Part shown: one piece after another, positions 1-8,306 of the stretch
Layout: each line of letters begins with the position of its first letter
Numbering within the stretch: the stretch's first letter is position 1
Translations under genes and position numbers: made by a program
Source of the DNA: Williamsia sp.
Lineage (GTDB): Bacteria > Actinomycetota > Actinomycetes > Mycobacteriales > Mycobacteriaceae
NCBI RefSeq assembly: GCF_016462415.1
Contig: NZ_JAEMTF010000025.1
Location: 1 to 51,186, forward strand
Length of the DNA stretch: 51,186 nucleotides
Direction: 5' to 3'
Notes under the pieces: model-generated
What the model saw: only the letters and a program-made list of their open reading frames with translations
The model's database searches: none
What the model was told of the DNA's origin: nothing

Positions 1-624
1 ACCGGAACCGAGTCCACGCCGACCGACGCGGACGACACCGACGATGACGATGACGGTGACGACGACGATCTCGAGGACGACTTCTGGGCCGGTGTCGGCA
101 TCGACCCCATCCGGATCGTCACCGACGCCGCCGAGTACCTCACGCTCCGCTGCTACCTCGGAGATGACCCGATCTTCCTGGGCCGCAACGGGAAGATCTT
201 CGTCTTCACCTCCGAGCGCGCGCTGACCCGCTTCATCGCCGACCACGACGACCACGAACTGTCCGAGGTGAGCACGTTCGAGGAGGTCCGGGTGGCGGCC
301 ACCGACGGGTCGCTGGAGGTCGACGTGTTCGAAGAGAACGTCTACGTCCTGCCCGGGTTGGCGGCCGACATCGCCGACGGACCTCGCCGCATCGACCGCA
401 AGCAGTTGGAGCTCGCCGTCGAGTTGCTCAACGACGCAGCCGATTTCGCGGACGACGACTCGGTGAGCGAGGCTCTCGGGTCGACGACCCCGCTGGGCTT
501 CTTCGTCAGTTACGCCGTCAACCCCGACCCGAAGCGGCTCGCGCCCAGCGGGCCGTTCGACAACGAGTCCGAGGCGTGGCGTGCACTTGTCCACGAACTA
601 GAGACGCGCCTGACCAAAAAATAG
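1..624 (+). CDS. Rv3311-like conserved hypothetical protein (3' part, N-terminus outside window)
   Basis: The reading frame is open from base 1 to a TAG at 622-624, giving at least 207 residues; the start lies upstream. The visible part opens with an aspartate-rich low-complexity stretch (about residues 10-27), followed by a soluble alpha/beta-looking domain. I do not recognise a catalytic motif. The position next to add-deoA-cdd and sdh matches M. tuberculosis Rv3311, a conserved protein of unknown function of about 420 aa, so orthology is inferred mainly from synteny. The last 18 codons and the stop occur a second time immediately downstream. An ORF with an internal GTG start at 268 exists, but the frame continues upstream with the same codon character, so I treat it as one gene. 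Confidence 0.75.
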   Translation, partial: TGTESTPTDADDTDDDDDGDDDDLEDDFWAGVGIDPIRIVTDAAEYLTLRCYLGDDPIFLGRNGKIFVFTSERALTRFIADHDDHELSEVSTFEEVRVAATDGSLEVDVFEENVYVLPGLAADIADGPRRIDRKQLELAVELLNDAADFADDDSVSEALGSTTPLGFFVSYAVNPDPKRLAPSGPFDNESEAWRALVHELETRLTKK

Positions 625-682
625 AGCCGAGGCGTGGCGTGCACTCGTCCACGAACTAGAAGGCCGCCTCACCAAGAAGTAG
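569..682 (+). repeat. Tandem duplication of a gene 3' end (two 56-bp copies)
   Basis: Copy 1 is 569-624 (the end of the Rv3311-like gene) and copy 2 is 627-682. They match at 48 of 56 positions without gaps, and both end in TAG. Read as codons, copy 2 encodes the tail EAWRALVHELEGRLTKK against EAWRALVHELETRLTKK in copy 1. Seven of the eight differences fall in the last 23 bases, and only one codon (Thr to Gly) changes the residue. The pattern looks like a displaced old gene end rather than random low complexity. Confidence 0.85.
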
Positions 683-692
683 ATTTGCCCCG

Positions 693-1820
693 TCACCCGA
701 TCAGGACGGCGTACCCCGGCTTGATCACGTCGTCGATGAGGGCGAGCCGCTCGTCGAAGTGCACGAACGCCGACTTCATCGCGTTGACCGTGAAACGTTC
801 GAAATCGGCCCAGCCGTAGCCGAACTGATCGTGCAGCGTGACGAATTCCTTGCTCATCGACGTGTCGCTCATCAGACGGTTGTCGGTGTTGACCGTCACC
901 CGGAAACGCAACCGCGCGAGCACGTTGAACGGATGGTCGGCGATACTCGCCACCGCACCGGTCTGCACGTTCGAGCTCGGACACAGCTCGAGCGGGATCC
1001 GTTTGTCGCGAACGTAGTTCGCGACGTCACCGAGTTCGGCGCCGGCGAAGGCGTGGGCGGCGAGATCGGTTCCCGCGGGCAGCGAGATGTCGTCGATGAC
1101 CCGCACCCCGTGACCGAGCCGGTCGGTGCCGCAGAAGCTGATGGCCTCGTGGATCGACGGCAATCCGAAGGCCTCGCCCGCGTGGATGGTGAACGGCGCG
1201 TTGTTGGCGCGCATGTACTCGAAGGCGTCGAGGTGACGGCTCGGGGGATAACCGGCCTCGGCACCGGCGATGTCGAAGCCGACCACGCCGCGGTGTCGGA
1301 ACCGGACGGCCAGCTCCGCGATCTCCCGCGACCGGGCCGCATGGCGCATGGCGGTCACCAGGCAGCGCATGACGATCGTCCGGCCGGCCTCCGCGGCGAC
1401 GCTCACGCCCTCGGCGAAGCCGTCGAGCACCGCCTCGACGACCTCGTCGAGTGACAGTCCCGCGGTGAGGTGTTGTTCGGGGGCGAAGCGCACCTCGGCG
1501 TAGACCACGCCGTCGTCGGCGAGATCCTCCGCGCATTCGCGTGCCACCCGTGCCAGCGCGGGCGCGGTCTGCATGACCGCCACGGTGTGGGTGAAGGTCT
1601 CGAGGTAGCGCACCAACGATCCGCTGTCGGCCGACTCCCGGAACCAGCGGGCCAGCGAGTCCGCGTCGTCGGCGGGCAGGTCCCCGTAGCCCACCTCGCG
1701 GGCGAGGTCGAGGACGGTCGCCGGGCGGAGCCCACCGTCGAGGTGGTCGTGCAGCAACACTTTCGGCGCCAGCCGGAGTGCACCGGGATCGAGGGGCGCC
1801 ACGTCACGAGGATCGGTCAT
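693..1820 (-). CDS. add: Adenosine deaminase
   Basis: This 375-aa protein deaminates adenosine or deoxyadenosine to inosine or deoxyinosine in cytosolic purine salvage. Family motifs are visible: the N-terminal zinc ligands in [21 protein letters not shown] in mid-protein with the catalytic Glu nearby, HGVR, the SSN of CPSSNVQTG, and VTVNTDNR near the C-terminus. The ATG at 1818-1820 was chosen because it overlaps the deoA stop (ATGA), matches the family N-terminus ([12 protein letters not shown]) and gives a standard length. The open frame extends further upstream but only as a shadow of deoA. It is the last gene of cdd-deoA-add, the same order as Rv3315c-Rv3313c. Confidence 0.95.
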   Translation of the reverse strand: MTDPRDVAPLDPGALRLAPKVLLHDHLDGGLRPATVLDLAREVGYGDLPADDADSLARWFRESADSGSLVRYLETFTHTVAVMQTAPALARVARECAEDLADDGVVYAEVRFAPEQHLTAGLSLDEVVEAVLDGFAEGVSVAAEAGRTIVMRCLVTAMRHAARSREIAELAVRFRHRGVVGFDIAGAEAGYPPSRHLDAFEYMRANNAPFTIHAGEAFGLPSIHEAISFCGTDRLGHGVRVIDDISLPAGTDLAAHAFAGAELGDVANYVRDKRIPLELCPSSNVQTGAVASIADHPFNVLARLRFRVTVNTDNRLMSDTSMSKEFVTLHDQFGYGWADFERFTVNAMKSAFVHFDERLALIDDVIKPGYAVLIG

Positions 1821-3133
1821 GTTCCGACGGTAACGCGATCGAGGATCAGAGGCCCCGCCAGATCGCTCACACCGTCGCCCGTGTCGTCGACGATGGTGAC
1901 CGCGTCGGCCAGCGCCTCGCGCGCCGCGCCGAACCGCTCGGGCGTCTGCGTCGACAGCGTGAACAGCAGATCGCCCGCGCGGACGCGATCGCCGGGGCGG
2001 GCATGCCATCGGACCCCGGCCTCGTGTTGGACTGCCTCGCCCTGACGCGCCCGCCCGGCACCGAGACGCCAGGCGGCCACCCCGACGCCCATGGCATCGA
2101 GCCGCGAGACGACCCCGTCGCGCTCGGCGGTGATCGTCTCCTGGTGATCGGCCCGGGGCAGCGGCGCGTCGGGATCACCGCCCTGCGCGGCGATCATCGC
2201 CCGCCAGCTGTCCATGGCGCGGCCGTTGGCCAGGTTGGTCGCGGGGTCGGCGTCGACCCCGCCGGCAGCGAGCATCTCGGCCGCCAGCGCGAGCGTCAGT
2301 TCCACCACGTCGCCGGGACCGCCGCCGGCGAGGACCTCGATCGACTCCTCCACCTCGACGGCGTTGCCCGCCGTGAGTCCCAGTGGCGTCGACATCGCGG
2401 TGACCAGAGCGACGGTCTCGACGCCGGCGTCGGCACCGAGCGCGACCATGGTCTCGGCCAGTTCTCGCGCGTCGTCGATTGATTTCATGAACGCGCCGCT
2501 GCCGACCTTGACGTCGAGGACCAGCGCGGCGGTGCCCTCGGCGATCTTCTTGCTCATGATCGACGACGCGATCAGGGGGATCGACTCCACGGTGGCGGTG
2601 ACATCTCGCAGGGCGTAGAGCCGCTTGTCGGCGGGGGCCAGGCCGGATCCGGCGGCGCAGACGATCGCCCCGACCTCGGCGAGCTGGGTCATCATCTCGG
2701 CGGCACCGACATCGGCGCGCCACCCCGGGATCGACTCCAGCTTGTCCAGCGTGCCGCCGGTGTGGCCGAGCCCACGGCCGGACAGCTGCGGCACCGCAAG
2801 GCCGTACGACGCGACCAACGGTGCGAGCGGCAGCGTGATCTTGTCTCCCACACCGCCGGTCGAGTGTTTGTCGACCGTCCGCAGCGGGCGACCGTCGCGT
2901 CGCAGCGCACCGAAGTCCATGCGCTCGCCGGAGGCGATCATCGCCTGGGTCCACCGGGCGATCTCGTGTCGATCCATCCCGCGCAGGACGATCGCCATGG
3001 CCAGTGCCGACATCTGCTCGTCGGCCACGGCCCCGGTGGTGAAGGCGTCGACGACCCAGTCGATCTGGGAGTCGGACAGCGCGTGGCCGTCCCGCTTGGC
3101 GGCGATCACCGACACCGCGTCGTGAGTGCTCAC
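1817..3133 (-). CDS. deoA: Thymidine phosphorylase
   Basis: A 438-aa nucleoside phosphorylase II family protein. It cleaves thymidine or deoxyuridine with phosphate to base and deoxyribose-1-phosphate. The family signature is clear: the phosphate-binding segment [20 protein letters not shown], the region [20 protein letters not shown], and the C-terminal domain with [17 protein letters not shown]. The GTG start (3131-3133) overlaps the cdd stop as GTGA, implying translational coupling, and its own stop overlaps the add ATG. The length fits the family (about 430-440 aa). Pyrimidine salvage together with cdd is the evident role. Confidence 0.95.
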   Translation of the reverse strand: MSTHDAVSVIAAKRDGHALSDSQIDWVVDAFTTGAVADEQMSALAMAIVLRGMDRHEIARWTQAMIASGERMDFGALRRDGRPLRTVDKHSTGGVGDKITLPLAPLVASYGLAVPQLSGRGLGHTGGTLDKLESIPGWRADVGAAEMMTQLAEVGAIVCAAGSGLAPADKRLYALRDVTATVESIPLIASSIMSKKIAEGTAALVLDVKVGSGAFMKSIDDARELAETMVALGADAGVETVALVTAMSTPLGLTAGNAVEVEESIEVLAGGGPGDVVELTLALAAEMLAAGGVDADPATNLANGRAMDSWRAMIAAQGGDPDAPLPRADHQETITAERDGVVSRLDAMGVGVAAWRLGAGRARQGEAVQHEAGVRWHARPGDRVRAGDLLFTLSTQTPERFGAAREALADAVTIVDDTGDGVSDLAGPLILDRVTVGT

Positions 3134-3543
3134 GCGTCGACGCCCCGAGCGGCGGCGATGTCGTCGGGACCGAATGCGTGCGGCAGGAGCTCCGAGAGCA
3201 GCAGCGGACCGTCGCGGTGGTCGATCAGCAGCTCCGGCCCACCGTGCTCGAAGAGGATCTGCCGACACCGGCCGCACGGCATCAGCGCGAGGCCCCGCCG
3301 ATCGGTCACCGCGAGGGCCAGCAGGCGACCCCCACCGGTGCGCTGCAGATCTCCTGCCAGCGAACACTCGGCGCACAGGCCGAGGCCGTATGAGACATTC
3401 TCCACATTGCATCCGAGGACTATCCGTCCATCGTCGACCAGGGCGGCAGCCCCCACCGGAAAGTCGGAGTAGGGCGCATATGCATGGCCCATGATCTCTG
3501 TTGCCTTGGCGCGCAACAGGTTCCAGTCGATCGAGGGCGACAT
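3130..3543 (-). CDS. cdd: Cytidine deaminase
   Basis: A 137-aa small tetrameric-type cytidine deaminase that converts cytidine or deoxycytidine to uridine or deoxyuridine. The catalytic zinc motifs are present: CAECSL (Cys ligand plus catalytic Glu) and PCGRCRQ (two Cys ligands). NVENVSYGL is the nucleoside-binding segment. The ATG at 3541-3543 gives the usual start (MSPSIDWNLLRAKA); the upstream open extension is non-conserved. It is the first gene of a tightly coupled salvage operon with deoA and add, and is divergent from sdhC. Confidence 0.94.
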   Translation of the reverse strand: MSPSIDWNLLRAKATEIMGHAYAPYSDFPVGAAALVDDGRIVLGCNVENVSYGLGLCAECSLAGDLQRTGGGRLLALAVTDRRGLALMPCGRCRQILFEHGGPELLIDHRDGPLLLSELLPHAFGPDDIAAARGVDA

Positions 3544-3601
3544 ACCGGCGTCTCCTCCCGCACGGGGATCCGACGACACCCGCACTGAGCTGCGTTGGAA
3601 G

Positions 3602-3620
3602 TGATGTAAGGCAAACCTAA
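3602..3620 (+). promoter_or_regulatory. Possible IdeR/DtxR iron box between cdd and sdhC
   Basis: The 19-mer TGATGTAAGGCAAACCTAA matches the mycobacterial IdeR consensus TTAGGTTAGGCTAACCTAA at 15 of 19 positions, with the right half nearly perfect. It sits in the 220-bp divergent region about 144 nt upstream of the sdhC start. Iron control of the Fe-S and haem enzyme succinate dehydrogenase would make sense, but the left half is weak. This is motif reading only. Confidence 0.35.
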
Positions 3621-3763
3621 TTCGCGAGAACTGGTACCGATCGAGAACTCGGGCCGGTTCTTGCAACGCTCAGCATAGGTTTAAAGTCGTTGAGGTAGGC
3701 ATGTCCGAGCCGGAAGAACGCTGGCTCACCGCATCCATCGACGTTGTTGGAGGCCCTTCCCTG

Positions 3764-4168
3764 ATGAGTACTCAAACCGAGGTCGCGCCAGATCCGGTGC
3801 GCCGCCGTTCCCTGTACCGCGGGGACCCGGGGATGTGGTCGTGGGTCCTCCACCGCATCACCGGCGTATCGATTTTCTTCTTCCTCTTCGTCCACGTCCT
3901 GGACACCGCGATGATCCGCGTCAACCCGGACACGTACGACAAGATCATCGACACGTACAAGACGCCGATCATCGGTCTGATGGAGATCGGTCTCGTCGCC
4001 TGCGTGCTCTACCACGCACTCAACGGCGTGCGGATCATCCTGATCGACTTCTGGTCCAAGGGTCCGAAGTACCAGCGTCAGATGCTCTGGACCATTCTCA
4101 GCGTCTTCGTGATCGTCTTCGCCGCCGGCGCGATCCGGATGCTCCAGCTGCTGATCCACAACCTGTAG
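3764..4168 (+). CDS. sdhC: Succinate dehydrogenase cytochrome b556 subunit
   Basis: A 134-aa membrane anchor subunit of complex II. It shows the family segment MWSWVLHRITG, three hydrophobic helices, and the haem-ligand helix with His in VLYHALNGVRIILIDF. I chose the ATG at 3764 because GGAGG lies 10 nt upstream and the N-terminus reads MSTQTEVAPDP then RRSLYRGDPG, as I recall for Gordonia and Rhodococcus SdhC. An ATG at 3701 would add 21 residues and also has a purine-rich leader, so the longer form cannot be excluded. It is the first gene of sdhCDAB, with a 12-nt gap to sdhD. Confidence 0.93.
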   Translation: MSTQTEVAPDPVRRRSLYRGDPGMWSWVLHRITGVSIFFFLFVHVLDTAMIRVNPDTYDKIIDTYKTPIIGLMEIGLVACVLYHALNGVRIILIDFWSKGPKYQRQMLWTILSVFVIVFAAGAIRMLQLLIHNL

Positions 4169-4180
4169 AGGCTCGCGACG

Positions 4181-4627
4181 ATGACCACTTCACAAGCACC
4201 CAACATCGCCAAGACCGTCGGCACCGCCCACGACCGCCCGGCGAGCCTGGACAACCCCCGGTCCCCGCGCCGCCCCAAGGGCGGCAACTTCGAGAAGAAC
4301 GCATGGCTGTTCATGCGCTTCTCCGGACTCGCGCTCATCATCCTCACGCTGGGTCACATGACGATCATGTTGACCCTCGACAACGGCGTGCACCGGATCG
4401 ACTCGGCGTTCGTCGCGCAGCGCTGGGGACAGCCGTTCTGGCAGGTCTGGGATCTCACCATGCTCTGGCTCGCCCAGCTGCACGGCGGCAACGGCGTACG
4501 CACCGTGATCGCGGACTACTCGCGTAAGGACTCCACGCGCTTCTGGCTCAACGTGGTTCTCGCGCTGTCGATGATCCTGACCGTGGGCCTCGGTACGTAC
4601 GCGATCCTCACGTTCAACTCGAACTAA
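4181..4627 (+). CDS. sdhD: Succinate dehydrogenase hydrophobic membrane anchor subunit
   Basis: A 148-aa protein with a charged N-terminal tail of about 45 residues and three predicted transmembrane helices (around 46-66, 87-103 and 124-144). It ends four residues after the last helix. The segment WLAQLHGGNGVRTVIADY carries the conserved His and Arg of the quinone/haem region. It is the second gene of the operon and should form the membrane part of complex II with SdhC. The gap to sdhA is 29 nt and includes the strong ribosome-binding sequence GGAGGAG. Confidence 0.92.
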   Translation: MTTSQAPNIAKTVGTAHDRPASLDNPRSPRRPKGGNFEKNAWLFMRFSGLALIILTLGHMTIMLTLDNGVHRIDSAFVAQRWGQPFWQVWDLTMLWLAQLHGGNGVRTVIADYSRKDSTRFWLNVVLALSMILTVGLGTYAILTFNSN

Positions 4628-4656
4628 ACACGCCCAGCTCCGGAGGAGAACACCAC

Positions 4657-6411
4657 ATGCAGGAACATCGCTACGACGTGTTGATCGTCGGCGCCGGTGG
4701 AGCAGGGATGCGCGCAGCCATCGAGGCCGGACCCCGCGCCCGCACCGCCGTGCTCACCAAGCTCTACCCCACCCGCAGCCACACCGGCGCGGCTCAGGGC
4801 GGCATGTGCGCCGCGCTGGCCAACGTCGAAGAGGACAACTGGGAGTGGCACACCTTCGACACCGTCAAGGGCGGCGACTACCTCGCCGACCAGGACGCGG
4901 TCGAGATCATGTGCAAGGAGGCCATCGACGCCGTCCTCGACCTCGAGAAGATGGGGCTGCCGTTCAACCGCACCCCTGAGGGCAAGATCGACCAGCGTCG
5001 CTTCGGCGGACACACACGGGACCACGGCAAGAGCCCGGTCCGCCGTGCGTGTTACGCCGCCGATCGCACCGGCCACATGATCCTGCAGACGCTCTATCAG
5101 AACTGCGTCAAGCACGACGTCGAGTTCTTCAACGAGTTCTACGCACTCGACCTGTGCCTGAGCGAGAACGAGGCCGGCGAGCAGGTCGCCACCGGCATCG
5201 TGGCCTACGAGCTCGCCACCGGCGAGATCCACGTCTTCCACGCCAAGTCGATCGTCTTCGCGACCGGCGGCTCGGGACGCATGTTCAAGACCACCTCGAA
5301 CGCGCACACCCTGACCGGCGACGGCATGGGCATCGTGTTCCGCAAGGGCCTGCCGCTCGAGGACATGGAGTTCCACCAGTTCCACCCGACCGGCCTGGCC
5401 GGCCTGGGCATCCTGATCTCCGAGGCCGTCCGCGGCGAGGGCGGGATCCTGCGCAACGCCGACGGCGAGCGGTTCATGGAGCGCTACGCCCCCACCATCA
5501 AGGACCTCGCGCCGCGTGACATCGTCGCGCGCTCGATGGTGCTCGAGGTGCTCGAGGGTCGCGGCGCCGGACCCAACAAGGACTACGTCTACATCGACGT
5601 CACCCACCTGGGTGCCGAGGTGCTCGAGGAGAAGCTCCCCGACATCACCGAGTTCGCCCGCACCTACCTCGGTGTCGACCCGGTGACCGAGTACGTGCCG
5701 GTGTTCCCCACCTGCCACTACGTCATGGGCGGCATCCCGACCAACATCCACGGCGAGGTCCTCGCCGACGCCGACACCGTCGTCAAGGGGCTCTACGCCG
5801 CCGGCGAGTGTGCCTGCGTGTCGGTGCACGGCTCGAACCGCCTCGGCACCAACTCGCTGCTCGACATCAACGTGTTCGGCCGTCGTGCCGGCATCGCGGC
5901 CGCCGACTACGCGACGTCGGCCGAGTTCGTCGAGCTGCCCGAGACCCCCACCAAGATGGTCGACGAGTGGCTCGAGTTGGTGCTCTCCGAGCACGGCCAC
6001 GAGCGCGTCGCCGACATCCGTACCGAGCTGCAGGCGTCGATGGACGCCAACGCTTCGGTGTTCCGCACCGAGGAGACCCTCAAGCAGGCCCTCACCGATG
6101 TGCACGCGCTCAAGGAGCGCTACAACCACATCCGCGTGCACGACAAGGGAACCCGGTTCAACAGCGATCTGCTGGAGGCCATCGAGCTCGGCTTCCTCCT
6201 GGAGATGGCCGAGGTCACCGTGGTCGGAGCCCTCAACCGCAAGGAGTCCCGCGGCGGACACGCCCGCGAGGACTACCCCGACCGCGACGACACGAACTAC
6301 ATGCGGCACACGATGGCGTACAAGAAGGGCACCGAGCTCCTCTCCGACATCGAACTGGGCTGGAAGCCCGTCGTGCAGACCCGTTACGAGCCGATGGAGC
6401 GCAAGTACTGA
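4657..6411 (+). CDS. sdhA: Succinate dehydrogenase flavoprotein subunit
   Basis: A 584-aa catalytic subunit that oxidises succinate to fumarate in the TCA cycle and passes electrons to SdhB. The N-terminal dinucleotide fold is VLIVGAGGAGMRAA. TRSHTGAAQGG holds the His that carries covalent FAD. HPTGLAG, SEAVRGEGG and the Arg-containing HGSNRLGTNSLLD segment are all present. The C-terminal helical domain ends in the RKESRGGHAREDYPDRDD region, typical of the family. The ATG lies 8 nt after GGAGGAG. Its stop overlaps the sdhB ATG by one base. A 603-aa antisense open frame here is a GC-codon artefact. Confidence 0.97.
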   Translation: MQEHRYDVLIVGAGGAGMRAAIEAGPRARTAVLTKLYPTRSHTGAAQGGMCAALANVEEDNWEWHTFDTVKGGDYLADQDAVEIMCKEAIDAVLDLEKMGLPFNRTPEGKIDQRRFGGHTRDHGKSPVRRACYAADRTGHMILQTLYQNCVKHDVEFFNEFYALDLCLSENEAGEQVATGIVAYELATGEIHVFHAKSIVFATGGSGRMFKTTSNAHTLTGDGMGIVFRKGLPLEDMEFHQFHPTGLAGLGILISEAVRGEGGILRNADGERFMERYAPTIKDLAPRDIVARSMVLEVLEGRGAGPNKDYVYIDVTHLGAEVLEEKLPDITEFARTYLGVDPVTEYVPVFPTCHYVMGGIPTNIHGEVLADADTVVKGLYAAGECACVSVHGSNRLGTNSLLDINVFGRRAGIAAADYATSAEFVELPETPTKMVDEWLELVLSEHGHERVADIRTELQASMDANASVFRTEETLKQALTDVHALKERYNHIRVHDKGTRFNSDLLEAIELGFLLEMAEVTVVGALNRKESRGGHAREDYPDRDDTNYMRHTMAYKKGTELLSDIELGWKPVVQTRYEPMERKY

Positions 6412-7217
6412 TGACCACCGCCCCCGACATCGCACGTGATCCGCGGACCGATGATCCGCCGTTGCCCCCCGTCCCCGACGAGGCGACGATGGTCACCCTC
6501 AAGATCGCCCGGTTCAACCCGGAGGATCCTGACGCGCAGGGCTGGGAGAGTTTCCGCGTCCCCGCACTGGACACCGATCGGCTCCTGAACCTGCTGCTCT
6601 ACGTCAAGGGCTACCTCGACGGCACGCTTACCTTCCGCCGTAGCTGCGCACACGGTGTGTGTGGCAGCGACGCGATGCGTGTCAACGGTGTCAACCGTCT
6701 GGCCTGCAAGCTGCTGATGAAGGACCTGCTGCCCAAGAACAAGGACGGCTCGGTCAAGGACAAGGAGATCACCATCACGGTGGAGCCCATCAAGGGTCTC
6801 CCCGTCGAGAAGGATCTCGTCGTCGACATGGAGCCGTTCTTCGACGCGTACCGCAAGGTCAAGCCCTTCCTGATGACCAGCGGCAACGAGCCGACCCGTG
6901 AGCGCATCCAGAGCCAGACCGACCGCGCCCGGTTCGACGACACCACCAAGTGCATCCTGTGTGCGTGCTGCACCACGAGTTGCCCGGTGTTCTGGAACGA
7001 GGGCAGCTACTTCGGCCCCGCGGCCATCGTCAACGCGCACCGCTTCATCTTCGACAGCCGTGACGAGGGTGCCGCCGAGCGTCTCGACATCCTCAACGAG
7101 GTCGACGGTGTGTGGCGCTGCCGCACCACCTTCAACTGCACCGACGCGTGCCCTCGCGGCATCCAGGTCACGCAGGCCATCCAGGAGGTCAAGCGCGCAC
7201 TGATGTTCTCGCGCTAG
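6411..7217 (+). CDS. sdhB: Succinate dehydrogenase iron-sulfur subunit
   Basis: A 268-aa electron-transfer subunit. The N-terminal ferredoxin domain has the [2Fe-2S] cysteines in SCAHGVCGSDAM plus a later Cys. The fourth position of that motif is Asp rather than Cys, as in many SdhB proteins. The C-terminal domain has CILCACCTTSCP for the [4Fe-4S] cluster and CRTTFNCTDACPRGI for the remaining clusters including [3Fe-4S]. The start ATG overlaps the sdhA stop (TGATG). It is the last gene of sdhCDAB and is followed by a strong hairpin. Confidence 0.96.
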   Translation: MTTAPDIARDPRTDDPPLPPVPDEATMVTLKIARFNPEDPDAQGWESFRVPALDTDRLLNLLLYVKGYLDGTLTFRRSCAHGVCGSDAMRVNGVNRLACKLLMKDLLPKNKDGSVKDKEITITVEPIKGLPVEKDLVVDMEPFFDAYRKVKPFLMTSGNEPTRERIQSQTDRARFDDTTKCILCACCTTSCPVFWNEGSYFGPAAIVNAHRFIFDSRDEGAAERLDILNEVDGVWRCRTTFNCTDACPRGIQVTQAIQEVKRALMFSR

Positions 7218-7240
7218 ACCGCTTCACCCGTACGACACGA

Positions 7241-7270
7241 GACGCCGTGGGACATCAGTCCCGCGGCGTC
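7241..7270. terminator. Bidirectional hairpin terminator between sdhB and a YihY gene
   Basis: A 13-bp stem GACGCCGTGGGAC (7241-7253) pairs with GTCCCGCGGCGTC (7258-7270) with one mismatch across a 4-nt loop. The loop contains the stop codon of the minus-strand YihY gene (7255-7257). The right arm is followed by TTCTCG on the plus strand. The position between two convergent genes suits a shared transcription terminator; there is no long T-tract, as is common in actinobacteria. Confidence 0.65.
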
Positions 7271-8235
7271 TTCTCGTCGCCGGAGTCGAAACGCACCACG
7301 ATCTGCTCGAAACCCTTGGCCCGCTGCGCCTTCGCCTGCTGCGTGTAGGCCCGGCGGTCCCCCTTGGTGAGGTCGACCGCGTCGGTGAACGGGGTGAGCA
7401 GCGCACGCGGGAAGAGCCGGTTCACCCACACGGCGTTGATCTCGGCGCAGAACACCACCGCCGCCGAGGTGAGGTAGAGGAAGGCCAACAGGCCGAGGAC
7501 GACGGCGAAGACGCTGTTGGTGGCGCTCGCGTTGCGCACCACGCCGCCGACGTAGACCGCGCCGAAGTTCTGCAGCAGCTGCCAGGCCACGGCCATCACG
7601 ATGGCGCCGGGCGCGACGTCGCGCAGACGCAGCGAGCGAGCGGTACCGATCCGGTACCCCTGCGAGAAGATGAACGAGTTCAACACGACCGCGGCAATGG
7701 TCAGGCCCCAGTTCGACACTGCGCCCAGGGAATCGAAGAAGTTCCCGAGCAGCGACAGCGCGGTCGTCGCGGCGAGGGCCATCACCAGCACGACCACCAG
7801 CCGCAGACTGTGCAGCCGGGACAGCAACGGGTTGGGGCGTGAGTTGCGGGGCACCGCCCACACGACGTTCATGGCGTTCTGCGCGGCCTGACCGATACCC
7901 GAGGCACCGTAGAGCGCCACGATCACCCCGATGACGACGCCGGCGGTCCCACCTCCGAGCTGTCTGGGCTGACCGAGCTGGTCCCCGATGATGGGGAACT
8001 CCCCCAACGCGGAATCGAGGAGGCTCGCCTGCATGGCCGGGTCGTCGGCGAGCAGGAACCCGAGGATCGTGGTCACCAACAGCAGGATCGGGAACAGCGA
8101 CAGGAACGCGTAGTAGGTGATCAACGCGGCGAGATAGCCGCCCTGGTCGTCGATGAACTTGTAGATCACGCCGATCACATAGCCGACGACGCGATTGCGT
8201 CGTTGCAGCGCATCGACGCGAGCCACCATGTGCAC
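7255..8235 (-). CDS. YihY/virulence factor BrkB family membrane protein
   Basis: A 326-aa integral membrane protein with about six hydrophobic helices. It carries the family hallmarks: an N-terminal region with GGYLAALITYYAFLSLFPILL, then the YGASGIGQAAQNAMNVVW segment, and a C-terminal cytoplasmic tail after the last helix. Its biochemical role is unknown; the old name RNase BN is a misassignment. The GTG at 8233-8235 and the ATG two codons later are both possible starts. A second family member lies at 23051-24094 beside trpS, so this one is a paralogue outside the conserved trpS context. Confidence 0.85.
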   Translation of the reverse strand: MHMVARVDALQRRNRVVGYVIGVIYKFIDDQGGYLAALITYYAFLSLFPILLLVTTILGFLLADDPAMQASLLDSALGEFPIIGDQLGQPRQLGGGTAGVVIGVIVALYGASGIGQAAQNAMNVVWAVPRNSRPNPLLSRLHSLRLVVVLVMALAATTALSLLGNFFDSLGAVSNWGLTIAAVVLNSFIFSQGYRIGTARSLRLRDVAPGAIVMAVAWQLLQNFGAVYVGGVVRNASATNSVFAVVLGLLAFLYLTSAAVVFCAEINAVWVNRLFPRALLTPFTDAVDLTKGDRRAYTQQAKAQRAKGFEQIVVRFDSGDEKTPRD

Positions 8236-8292
8236 AACGCTAGTACACCGACCTCACAGCGTCGCGAGGGGAAAGCTGCCAGGGTCGCTGCC

Positions 8293-8298
8293 TACACT
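8293..8298 (+). promoter_or_regulatory. -10 box of a probable leaderless promoter (GH27 gene)
   Basis: TACACT fits the actinobacterial TANNNT -10 consensus. It ends 8 nt before the GTG start at 8307, so transcription would begin at or next to the start codon. No Shine-Dalgarno sequence is seen, consistent with a leaderless transcript. Confidence 0.5.
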
Positions 8299-8306
8299 CG
8301 CGGCCT

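Noticed and set aside
268-624. Separate 118-codon gene with a GTG start at 268
   Set aside because: The same frame is open to base 1 with coding character and no ribosome-binding sequence precedes 268; it is the tail of a larger gene.
4624-6435. 603-codon open frame antisense to sdhA
   Set aside because: The plus strand encodes an unmistakable SdhA; the antisense frame is rich in His/Gly/Val/Glu/Asp low-complexity sequence, the usual mirror of GC-biased codons.
7241-7270. Hairpin considered as an operator
   Set aside because: It lies between the 3' ends of two convergent genes, where a shared terminator is the simpler reading.
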